A stretch of 7,521 bases of DNA, taken from the NCBI GenBank assembly GCA_027451165.1, contig DAIDJX010000165.1:1-7521 (forward strand), written 5' to 3'. The translations under genes were made by a program, and so were the position numbers. Below the pieces are notes generated by a model. It did no database searches. It saw only the letters and a list, made by a program, of their open reading frames with translations, and was not told the DNA's origin. Below, piece after piece: positions 1 to 6,496 of this stretch (position 1 is its first letter; each line of letters starts with the position of its first letter). This stretch comes from Prolixibacteraceae bacterium. GTDB taxonomy: Bacteria; Bacteroidota; Bacteroidia; Bacteroidales; Prolixibacteraceae.

Positions 1-241
1 GGAAGATGTGACCAATGCTCCCGGATTTAAGGAAAAAAACAAACTGGTGTTCATCAGCTTTGGAAGTCGCGAACTGGAAAACCGCAGGACTGGTTTTGGC
101 GGTGACCCGAAAGCAAATACCGATGCCCTGAAAGAAGCCGGAATGAATGCCCATTTTTATGTTTCTCCGTTGACGGCACATGAGTGGCAGAGTTGGAGGA
201 GGAGTTTAGTTCAATTTGCACCACTATTATTCAATAAATAA
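1..241 (+). CDS. CE1-like secreted esterase, C-terminal fragment (cut by window edge)
   Basis: Only the last 79 or so residues are visible, read in the frame starting at position 2 and ending at TAA 239-241; the gene begins outside the window. The segment matches the C-terminal end of the next gene's product: a core strand (KLVFISFGSRE), a helix (DALKEAGMNA), then TAHEW and the ending WRRSLVQFAPLLFNK. By comparison with CE1 esterases of the alpha/beta-hydrolase fold, the His of TAHEW (codon 179-181) is the catalytic histidine. The Glu of GSRE (codon 71-73) sits where the family usually has the acidic triad member. The nucleophile serine is outside the window. Compared with its neighbour it has a longer loop after GSRE, containing TGFGGDP. 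It lies 11 nt before the next gene and is almost certainly a tandem paralogue in the same operon. The substrate (feruloyl or acetyl ester on xylan) is inferred from context. The family call is fairly secure, the activity less so. Confidence 0.8.
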   Translation, partial: EDVTNAPGFKEKNKLVFISFGSRELENRRTGFGGDPKANTDALKEAGMNAHFYVSPLTAHEWQSWRRSLVQFAPLLFNK

Positions 242-252
242 TATCAAAACCT

Positions 253-1368
253 ATGAAACCATATTTTATAACTTTTATACTGCTCTTGACTTTATCTGTG
301 TCGTTGTGTGTTGCACAGACAACCCCGGCAACAATTCTGGAAGATTTCAAACCTTCAACCCTCAACCAGCCCGGGAAAGAATATCCGATGGTAAACTCCC
401 AGGGATATGCGCGGTTTAAAGTCAAAGCTCCGGATGCACAGAGTGTGACTGTCGGTCTGGGCGGCCGGGGTGGAACCAAACTTACCAAAGGAGCCGACAC
501 CCTTTGGGTGGGAACTACCGCAAGCCCCCTCGACGAAGGCTTCCATTACTATCACCTGACCGTTGACGGCGGCGTTTTTAACGACCCGGGAACATTGAAT
601 TTTTATGGGTCTACCCGTTGGGAGAGCGGCATTGAAATTCCGGCGCACGACCAGGATTTCTATGCGTTGAAAGATGTACCCCATGGGAATGTGCAACAGA
701 TACTTTTTCCTTCGCCCAGTACCAATACCTCACGCAGGGCATTTGTTTATACTCCTCCGGGATACGGAAAGGATAAAAAGAAACGCTATCCGGTTCTCTA
801 CCTGCAACATGGATGGGGTGAAGATGAAACGGCATGGAGCAACCAGGGCCATGCCAACCTGATCATGGATAACCTGATTGCCGAAGGTAAAATCAAACCG
901 TTTATTATTGTAATGACCTATGGGATGACCAATGAAATCAAATTTGGCGGACTCCGGAATTTCGATATCAAGCCCTTTCAAACCGTTCTGGTCGACGAGT
1001 TGATCCCTTACGTTGATGCCAATTTTAATACGATAGCCGACCAGCCGCACCGCGCCATGGCAGGTCTTTCGATGGGCGGCATGGAAACCAAGACCATCAC
1101 GCTCAACAAGCCTGAAGTGTTTTCTCATTACGCCTTATTAAGCGGAGGTACGTATGCTCCTGCTGATATCAAAGACAAGTCGAAAGTAAAACTGATATTT
1201 ATCAGTTGCGGAAGCAAGGAAAGACCCGACGGCGTGAAGAATGCCGCAGCAGCGCTTAAAGAAGCCGGGCTGAATGCGGTCTCTTATGTTTCAGAAGGAA
1301 CTGCTCACGAATTTCTCACCTGGCGACGCAGCTTATACCAGTTGGCACCCCTGCTTTTTAAAGATTAA
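253..1368 (+). CDS. CE1-like esterase with N-terminal E-set domain (putative feruloyl/acetyl xylan esterase)
   Basis: This is a 371-aa secreted serine esterase. Residues 1-21 form a Sec signal peptide (hydrophobic FITFILLLTLSVSLCVA, probable cleavage before Gln22). Residues about 45-130 look like the immunoglobulin-like E-set/CBM48-type domain often fused to Bacteroidota CE1 esterases (ARFKVKAPDAQSV, YYHLTVDG, DPGT). Residues about 145-371 are the alpha/beta-hydrolase. Visible motifs are TPPGY, the oxyanion-side motif LQHGWGE (184-190), the nucleophile elbow GLSMGG with Ser273, and TAHEF with His352. The triad acid is probably Glu323 in GSKE, where many relatives have Asp; Asp326 is an alternative. 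The stretch between Ser273 and His352 is 79 residues, shorter than the 91 of the next paralogue. CE1 members deacylate xylan or release ferulate; which applies here cannot be read from sequence. The start is chosen because the signal peptide follows the ATG directly, 11 nt after the previous stop. Cys19 is not preceded by a proper lipobox. Confidence 0.9.
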   Translation: MKPYFITFILLLTLSVSLCVAQTTPATILEDFKPSTLNQPGKEYPMVNSQGYARFKVKAPDAQSVTVGLGGRGGTKLTKGADTLWVGTTASPLDEGFHYYHLTVDGGVFNDPGTLNFYGSTRWESGIEIPAHDQDFYALKDVPHGNVQQILFPSPSTNTSRRAFVYTPPGYGKDKKKRYPVLYLQHGWGEDETAWSNQGHANLIMDNLIAEGKIKPFIIVMTYGMTNEIKFGGLRNFDIKPFQTVLVDELIPYVDANFNTIADQPHRAMAGLSMGGMETKTITLNKPEVFSHYALLSGGTYAPADIKDKSKVKLIFISCGSKERPDGVKNAAAALKEAGLNAVSYVSEGTAHEFLTWRRSLYQLAPLLFKD

Positions 1369-1391
1369 TCTGCAGATTGCTTATTGGACAG

Positions 1392-2573
1392 ATGAAAATA
1401 TTTTGTGCCATTACAGTTGTTGGATTGATGTGGATTTCAGGCCGGAGTTTCGGACAGCAGGCCAACGTGAATCTTGATTTCAATCCACAAAAGAATACAG
1501 AAGGTCTGACTCCTTTCAGCGCGGCTGTAAACTCTCCCCAGGTGAACGACGACCATACGGTTACTTTCCGGTTGAAAGCGCCCAATGCACAGAAGGTGGT
1601 TTTGCCAACAGGGGCTATCTACACGGCTAATAATTTGGGTAAAGAGCCGCTTCCTTTTACAAAAGGAGCTGATGGCGTTTGGACACTGACCATCGGGCCA
1701 CTCAAACCCGACATGTATGCCTATCATTTTAATGTGGACGGAGTCCAGATGGCGGATCCCGGCAATACTTATGCTGCGTTTACAGCGATGCCTCCCTACA
1801 GCGAGTTGATCGTGCATGGCGACGGACCGGCATATTACGATGCCCGGAATGTCCCTCACGGAACCGTGACGCGCCATGTATATCATTCCGATGTAACAAA
1901 AGGGGAACGCGAACTTTATGTGTACACCCCTCCCGGCTATAACCCGAAGAAAAAATATCCGGTATTGTACTTGCTGGGGGGAAGCGGGGAACTGCCTTCC
2001 AACTGGGTGTATGACGGAAGGGTAAATTTTATTCTGGACAACCTTTTGGCTGAAGGAAAAGCCGCGCCCATGATCATTGCTATTCCCAGCAACCAGGTCA
2101 TACACAGGAATCATCCGAAGCATACTGATCTGACCTTCGATATTTTTGAAAAGGAGCTAAGGAACCATGTTATTCCTTTGGTTGATAAAGCCTACAGCAC
2201 CGTTCGTTCACCCAAAGGAAGGGCCATTTCAGGTTTGTCGATGGGTGGCCGTCATAGCATGTTTGTCGGTTTCCGTTCCCTCGATTTGTTTGCCAATTTT
2301 GGCATCCTCAGCGCCGGTGACACAAATGCTGAAATCTCTTTGGCGCAATTCTTAAACGACCCCAAAGTGAATGAAAAAGTAGATTATCTTTTTGTGGGGC
2401 AGGGCACGGAAGAAGCTTCAGGTTTCATGGGGCAACGGTGCGTGGTTTTGCATGAAGCCCTGGATAAACATAAGATTGAACATGAATATTATGTTGGCGG
2501 TCATGGGGGCCACGATTGGTCTACCTGGCGACATCTTTTGTATTACAGGTTTCTTCCGAACCTTTGGAAATGA
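1392..2573 (+). CDS. CE1-like esterase with N-terminal E-set domain, divergent paralogue
   Basis: This is a 393-aa secreted esterase, the third CE1-like gene in a row. I choose ATG 1392 because it gives a clean signal peptide (MKIFCAITVVGLMWISG, probable cleavage after SFG at residue 21). An in-frame TTG at 1377 would only add five residues. Residues about 50-135 form the E-set/CBM48-like domain (FRLKAPNAQKVV, YAYHFNVDG, ADPG). Residues about 155-393 are the alpha/beta-hydrolase: YTPPGYN (178-184), nucleophile elbow GLSMGG with Ser283, and GGHGGHDW with catalytic His374. The likely acid is Glu341 in GTEE. The usual HG of the oxyanion region (LQHGWGE in the upstream copy) is LLGGSGE here (194-200), so the His is lost. 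The protein is clearly less similar to the two upstream copies than they are to each other at the C-terminus, which suggests a different ester or acyl preference. It probably acts in the periplasm on decorated xylan oligosaccharides; the substrate is inferred from neighbours. Confidence 0.88.
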   Translation: MKIFCAITVVGLMWISGRSFGQQANVNLDFNPQKNTEGLTPFSAAVNSPQVNDDHTVTFRLKAPNAQKVVLPTGAIYTANNLGKEPLPFTKGADGVWTLTIGPLKPDMYAYHFNVDGVQMADPGNTYAAFTAMPPYSELIVHGDGPAYYDARNVPHGTVTRHVYHSDVTKGERELYVYTPPGYNPKKKYPVLYLLGGSGELPSNWVYDGRVNFILDNLLAEGKAAPMIIAIPSNQVIHRNHPKHTDLTFDIFEKELRNHVIPLVDKAYSTVRSPKGRAISGLSMGGRHSMFVGFRSLDLFANFGILSAGDTNAEISLAQFLNDPKVNEKVDYLFVGQGTEEASGFMGQRCVVLHEALDKHKIEHEYYVGGHGGHDWSTWRHLLYYRFLPNLWK

Positions 2574-2586
2574 ACAAGAATTTTAA

Positions 2587-3432
2587 ATGTATAAAATGAA
2601 TAAAAAACTGGGTTTAATCCTCTTGGTGGGATTACTTTTTACACAGGTCAGATGTTTTTCACAGGATCCGGATTTTCAGATCTATCTCTGTATTGGTCAG
2701 TCGAACATGGAAGGCGCAGCAAGGGCTGAAAAGCAGGATTCGACCGTAGACCCCCGTTTCCTGGTTATGGCAGCAGTTGACTGTCAAAACCTTGGGCGCA
2801 CCATGGGCAACTGGTACCCGGCTGTTCCTCCTTTGTGCCGGTGCAGAACGAATCTTGGCCCGGCTGATTATTTCGGGAGGACCATGGTGGAACACCTTCC
2901 GAAAAAAGTAAAAGTGGGTGTTATTGTAGTGGCCATCGGAGGTTGTAAAATTGAGCTTTTCGACAAAGATAATGTACAGTCGTATGTGGAAACTGCTCCG
3001 TTCTGGATGAAGGGCATGATTAAGGAATACAACGGGAATCCGTACGGGAGGCTGGTGGAAATGGCAAAACTGGCCCAGAAAGACGGGGTCATTAAGGGAA
3101 TCCTTCTCCACCAGGGAGAATCCAACATCAATGATAGTTTGTGGACCCGGAAAGTGAAAGGGGTATACAATAACCTTATTGCTGATCTGAATCTGGATCC
3201 GGGAAAGGTGCCACTCCTGGCCGGTGAGGTGGTCCATGCCGACCAGGGCGGCGTTAGTGCAGGAATGAATGCCACCATTGCCACACTGCCGCAAACGATT
3301 CCCAATGCTTATGTGATTTCTTCAGCCGGTTGTACCGATGGTCCCGATAACCTCCATTTCAATGCGGCGGGTTATCGTGAACTGGGCAAAAGGTATGCGG
3401 AAAAAATGCTGTCACTCATAGGCGTCAAATAG
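2587..3432 (+). CDS. SASA-domain (CE6-like) carbohydrate acetylesterase
   Basis: This 281-aa protein belongs to the sialate O-acetylesterase/CE6 (SASA, DUF303) group of SGNH-type hydrolases, which remove acetyl groups from sugars such as xylose residues in xylan. Residues 1-25 form a signal peptide (hydrophobic LGLILLVGLLFTQV, cleavage near FSQ). Block I is GQSNMEG (37-43) with nucleophile Ser39. A GG-containing strand (VVAIGG, 114-119) follows. The HQGESN block (175-180) is the family's oxyanion/active-site motif. The C-terminal DNLHF (254-258) supplies the Asp254/His257 pair, followed by GYRELGKRYAEKM. All expected catalytic blocks are present and the length is normal for a single-domain CE6 enzyme. 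The second Met (codon 2596) is an equally plausible start, because both leave an intact signal peptide. It lies 13 nt after the third CE1-like gene and 14 nt before a GH43 gene, so acetyl-xylan is more likely than sialic acid as the substrate. That substrate call is inference. Confidence 0.88.
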   Translation: MYKMNKKLGLILLVGLLFTQVRCFSQDPDFQIYLCIGQSNMEGAARAEKQDSTVDPRFLVMAAVDCQNLGRTMGNWYPAVPPLCRCRTNLGPADYFGRTMVEHLPKKVKVGVIVVAIGGCKIELFDKDNVQSYVETAPFWMKGMIKEYNGNPYGRLVEMAKLAQKDGVIKGILLHQGESNINDSLWTRKVKGVYNNLIADLNLDPGKVPLLAGEVVHADQGGVSAGMNATIATLPQTIPNAYVISSAGCTDGPDNLHFNAAGYRELGKRYAEKMLSLIGVK

Positions 3433-3446
3433 AAAATGGAATTTTT

Positions 3447-4997
3447 ATGAGAAATATAGCATTGGTCGATTACCTGTTTTTAATTGTGATTATTTGTTTC
3501 TCTTTTGATACCGTCAAGGCGCAAAACCCGGTGATTTTTGCCGATGTCCCTGATATGTCGATGATCCGTGTGGGGGATACGTATTACATGAGCAGCACGA
3601 CCATGCACATGAGCCCCGGGGTGCCCATTATGAAATCGAAGGATCTGGTAAACTGGGAAATGGTGAATTATGCGTACAATATCCTGGATGATGTAGACGA
3701 TCTGAACCTGGCCAACGGAAAAAATACCTATGGAAAAGGATCCTGGGCAAGCTGTATCCGCTACCACAAAGGGATGTTTTATGTTTCGACTTTTGCGCAG
3801 ACCACCAATAAAAATTACATCTATAAAACCAGGGACATCGAAAAAGGTCCGTGGGAAACCATCTCTTTTTCCCCGGCCAACCACGACCACACCATTTTTT
3901 TTGACGATGACGGGAAAATCTATATTATCTGGAGTGTCAGAAAACTCCGGATCGCAGAATTGAAGGAAGATCTCTCCGGCATAAAGGAAGGAACGGAAAG
4001 GGTTTTGATTGAAGATGCCAATGCACCTGTTGGTAAAAATGTCGGCCTTGGAGAAGGTTCACAACTATTTAAAGTGAATGGAAAATACTACCTGTTTAAT
4101 ATCGCGTGGCCACGTGGCGGAATGCGGACTGTGGTGATACACAGGGCCGACCGGATCACCGGGCCCTGGGTGGGCAGGGTGGCGTTACAGGACAAGGGTA
4201 TTGCGCAGGGTGGTCTGATTGATACCCCTGATGGACATTGGTTTGCTTACCTGTTCCGGGATTATGGTTCGGTCGGACGAATTCCCTATATGGTTCCGGT
4301 AAAATGGGAGGATGGATGGCCGGTACTGGGTATTGACGGCAAAGTTCCGGATAAACTCGACCTCCCCGCCAGCAAAGGGCTCATCCCCGGTATCGTGTCC
4401 CCCGACGGTTTTTCCCGCCGGAAAGGGGAAGCTGATCTTCCACTGGTATGGCAATGGAACCACAATCCCGACAATCGCTTTTGGTCCGTCAAAGAAAGGA
4501 AAGGCTATCTCCGTCTGACCACAGGGCGGGTTGACACACTGTTTACGCAGGCCCGGAATACCCTGACCCAACGGACTTTCGGCCCGGAATGTTACGGGGC
4601 AACCGCCGTCGGGTTTTCAAAAATGAAGGATGGAGATTTTGCCGGTCTGGTGCTGCTGCAACGGAAATTCGGTCAGATCGGGGTGAAATGCGAAAACGGT
4701 CAGAAATTTCTGGTGATGGTCAATGCCCAGTCGGGTTTACCCGTTGAGGCAGATAAAATACCTATTTCAAAGAAGAAAGTTTATCTGAAAGCTACCTGTG
4801 ATTTCCGAAACCTGGCGGATAGCGCCCGCTTTTATTACAGTCTGGATGGTAAATCCTGGAATCTGTTCGGTTCCCGGCTGAAAATGGAATATTCCATGCC
4901 CCATTTTATGGGCTATCGCTTCGGACTGTTCAATTATGCCACCAAAAATCCGGGTGGTTATGTTGATTTTGATTATTTTGACATTGGCATCAAATGA
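3447..4997 (+). CDS. GH43 glycosidase with C-terminal beta-sandwich domain (putative beta-xylosidase/alpha-L-arabinofuranosidase)
   Basis: This is a 516-aa secreted inverting glycoside hydrolase. The signal peptide is residues 1-25 (LFLIVIICFSF, cleavage at VKA/QN). The five-bladed beta-propeller spans about 27-325. The first blade, PVIFADVPDMSMIRVGDTYYM, carries the predicted catalytic base Asp36. HDHTIFFDDDG carries the pKa-modulating Asp147, and GLGEGSQLFKVNGKYYL carries the catalytic acid Glu203. The block TTMHMSPGVPIMKSKDLVNW (51-70) and VPVKWEDGWPVLG (283-295) are typical of the GH43 group whose members are xylosidases or arabinofuranosidases with a concanavalin-like C-terminal sandwich. 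Here that domain occupies about 330-516 (GH43_C2 type; YLRLTTG, GLVLLQRKFGQIG, RFGLFNY). In such enzymes this domain usually contributes to the active-site rim. Its stop codon overlaps the next start (ATGA), so the two GH43 genes are probably translationally coupled. Family and catalytic residues are secure; the sugar released is not. Confidence 0.92.
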   Translation: MRNIALVDYLFLIVIICFSFDTVKAQNPVIFADVPDMSMIRVGDTYYMSSTTMHMSPGVPIMKSKDLVNWEMVNYAYNILDDVDDLNLANGKNTYGKGSWASCIRYHKGMFYVSTFAQTTNKNYIYKTRDIEKGPWETISFSPANHDHTIFFDDDGKIYIIWSVRKLRIAELKEDLSGIKEGTERVLIEDANAPVGKNVGLGEGSQLFKVNGKYYLFNIAWPRGGMRTVVIHRADRITGPWVGRVALQDKGIAQGGLIDTPDGHWFAYLFRDYGSVGRIPYMVPVKWEDGWPVLGIDGKVPDKLDLPASKGLIPGIVSPDGFSRRKGEADLPLVWQWNHNPDNRFWSVKERKGYLRLTTGRVDTLFTQARNTLTQRTFGPECYGATAVGFSKMKDGDFAGLVLLQRKFGQIGVKCENGQKFLVMVNAQSGLPVEADKIPISKKKVYLKATCDFRNLADSARFYYSLDGKSWNLFGSRLKMEYSMPHFMGYRFGLFNYATKNPGGYVDFDYFDIGIK

Positions 4998-6373
4998 AAA
5001 TCAGTAATAAGATGGAACCTAAAATTAAAACAACACTGTCACTTTTCCTTCTTTCAGTTATAACATTGAGCTCATTGGCTCAGAATCCCATTATCCGCGA
5101 CCAGTTTACCGCTGATCCGACGGCCCGGGTATTCAACGGAAAGGTGTATTTATATCCGTCTCACGACATTCTTGCTCCTCCCGGCAAAAATCTACGTAAA
5201 GACTGGTTCTGCATGGCCGACTACCATGTTTTTTCTTCAGAAAATCTCACCGACTGGACCGATCATGGGGTGATTGTCAGCCAGAACACAGTCACCTGGG
5301 TGGATTCCACTTCTTACAGCATGTGGGCACCCGATTGTATTGAAAAAAATGGCAAGTATTACTTTTATTTTCCGGCCAATAAAAACACAGCCGGCCCGAA
5401 CGGAAGAAAAGGGTTTGGCATTGGCGTGGCTGTTGCCGATAAACCCGAAGGACCGTACATTCCTCAACCAGAGCCCATCAAGGGCATTTTCGGTATCGAC
5501 CCGAATGTTTTAATCGATAAAGATGGGCAGGCTTATATTTATTATTCGATGGGAAATATTTTTGTGGCGAAACTGAAAGAAAACATGCTGGAACTTGATT
5601 CGGAGCCAAAGGCAATACCTGACCTTCCATCCAAAGGGCTGAAAGAAGGTCCCTGGGTTGTTGAGCGGAACGGTATGTATTACCTGACTTTCCCACATGT
5701 GGAGAACAAAATCGAAAGATTGGAATATGCTATGGGAAACAGTCCTGTGGGACCGTTTAAAATGACAGGGGTCATCATGGATGAATCCCCAATAAACTGC
5801 TGGACCAGCCATCAATCTTTTATTGAATTCAAGGGACAATGGTACCTCTTTTACCACCAGAATGCCTATTCGCCTAAATTCGACAAAAACAGATCCAGTT
5901 GCATCGACAGCCTCTTTTTCAATTCCGACGGAACCATCCGGAAAGTGACACCTACCTGGAGAGGAGTGGGGATCTCCGCTGCCACCGGGAAAATTGAAAT
6001 AGACCGTTACAGCAGGATAGATGAGAAGGGAGTGTCCATTGCATTTCTGGACTCTGTCAAGCCTTTTGACGGCTGGAAGGCCACTTTCAGTAGTCCCGGT
6101 GTATGGGCTACATACAATTCAGTGGATTTTGGCCGGAAAAAACTGAAAACTGCAGAAGTAAAATGCCGGTCAGAAAAAGGCGGAACGCTGCAGATCAGAA
6201 CAAATGGTATGGAAGGAGTGGTGATCACTGAAGTGAACATCCCGGCCGGTAAAGAATGGAATAGTGTTGCTTCACGTCTGATTAAATCCCCCAAAGGAGT
6301 ACATAATCTTACCGTTATGCTGAAAGAGGGGGGAATGGTGGAAGTGGACTGGTTGAGGTTTAAGGTTAGATAG
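4994..6373 (+). CDS. GH43 glycosidase with C-terminal CBM6-like domain (putative arabinoxylan-debranching enzyme)
   Basis: This is a 459-aa secreted GH43 enzyme of a different subgroup from its neighbour. The signal peptide ends near residue 30 (LSLFLLSVITLSSLAQ/NP). The start may be the overlapping ATG 4994 or the in-frame ATG 5012 (Met7); both are compatible with export. The propeller spans about 31-325. Predicted catalytic residues are the base Asp41 (TADPTARV), pKa modulator Asp169 (GIDPNVLIDKDG) and acid Glu218 (LKEGPWVV); SHQSF (272-276) has a His often used in sugar binding in this fold. Residues about 335-459 fit a CBM6-type beta-sandwich (WATYNSVDFG, GGTLQIRTNG, GVHNLTVMLK, VEVDWLRF). 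CBM6 modules commonly bind xylan. Together these point to an arabinofuranosidase or xylosidase acting on xylan side chains; exact specificity is inference. It is the last gene of the operon and is followed by the heptamer inverted repeat. Confidence 0.9.
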   Translation: MKISNKMEPKIKTTLSLFLLSVITLSSLAQNPIIRDQFTADPTARVFNGKVYLYPSHDILAPPGKNLRKDWFCMADYHVFSSENLTDWTDHGVIVSQNTVTWVDSTSYSMWAPDCIEKNGKYYFYFPANKNTAGPNGRKGFGIGVAVADKPEGPYIPQPEPIKGIFGIDPNVLIDKDGQAYIYYSMGNIFVAKLKENMLELDSEPKAIPDLPSKGLKEGPWVVERNGMYYLTFPHVENKIERLEYAMGNSPVGPFKMTGVIMDESPINCWTSHQSFIEFKGQWYLFYHQNAYSPKFDKNRSSCIDSLFFNSDGTIRKVTPTWRGVGISAATGKIEIDRYSRIDEKGVSIAFLDSVKPFDGWKATFSSPGVWATYNSVDFGRKKLKTAEVKCRSEKGGTLQIRTNGMEGVVITEVNIPAGKEWNSVASRLIKSPKGVHNLTVMLKEGGMVEVDWLRFKVR

Positions 6374-6391
6374 TTATCAGGAAAGTGAGTG

Positions 6392-6477
6392 TATTCACAA
6401 ATCACAAGTCAGAAATCACTAATCACATATATTGTTACATTCGTGAATAGTGATTTCTGATTGTTGATTTTTGATTC
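6392..6477. repeat. Imperfect inverted repeat built of 7-bp units (AAATCAC type)
   Basis: Two 35-nt arms flank a 16-nt AT-rich spacer (6427-6442). The left arm (6392-6426) divides into five 7-mers: TATTCAC, AAATCAC, AAGTCAG, AAATCAC, TAATCAC. The right arm (6443-6477) divides into five 7-mers in the opposite sense: GTGAATA, GTGATTT, CTGATTG, TTGATTT, TTGATTC. Pairing the arms by hand gives 28 of 35 matches, with a perfect 12-bp core (6409-6420 with 6449-6460). The element fills most of the 123-nt gap between two convergent genes. No open reading frame or transposase is attached. It could be a terminator, a REP-like element, or a remnant of a small mobile element. Confidence 0.7.
6400..6472 (+). 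terminator. Possible transcription terminator of the sugar operon
   Basis: The central 27-nt arms (6400-6426 and 6443-6469, 23 of 27 positions complementary) can fold into a long hairpin 26 nt after the final stop codon of the GH43 gene. A run of five T residues (6468-6472) follows on the plus strand. The stem is AT-rich and the T-tract is short, so it is not a textbook intrinsic terminator. I see no matching T-run on the minus-strand side, so a role for the convergent nor gene is less likely. This overlaps the heptamer repeat described separately. Confidence 0.4.
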
Positions 6478-6496
6478 TGCTGAAACACGAAAAAGC

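Larger units (their letters stand above)
1..6373 (+). other. Putative hemicellulose debranching operon (3 CE1-like, 1 CE6-like, 2 GH43)
   Basis: Six same-strand genes are separated by 11, 23, 13 and 14 nt, with one 4-nt overlap, leaving no room for internal terminators or long promoters, so a single transcript is likely. The five complete products all carry signal peptides. None carries an obvious lipobox, and none has a recognisable C-terminal sorting domain beyond the catalytic or CBM modules, which favours periplasmic enzymes. The gene content is limited to de-esterification and exo-type debranching. Uptake (SusC/D), endo-acting enzymes and the regulator must lie elsewhere, most likely to the left. 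The promoter is outside the window. Confidence 0.75.

Noticed and set aside
307..311. Lipoprotein signal at Cys19 of the second esterase
   Set aside because: The residue before the Cys is Leu, not Gly, Ala or Ser, so the lipobox is poor; cleavage by signal peptidase I before Gln22 fits better.
1377..1391. TTG at 1377 as start of the third esterase
   Set aside because: It would put LIGQ before the lysine-led signal peptide; ATG 1392 gives a normal leader.
1437..2123. Long minus-strand open frame (228 codons) opposite the third esterase gene
   Set aside because: It is wholly antisense to a gene with clear family motifs, has no recognisable domain, and its composition is what a mirrored coding strand gives.
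2659..3294. Minus-strand open frame (211 codons) opposite the CE6-like gene
   Set aside because: It is a shadow of a well-supported coding region and has no motif or plausible leader of its own.
3552..3560. Met in place of Pro after the catalytic Asp36 (PDMS instead of PDPS) as a sign of an inactive GH43
   Set aside because: To my knowledge PDMSMIRVGD is the normal form in this GH43 group, and all three catalytic carboxylates are present.
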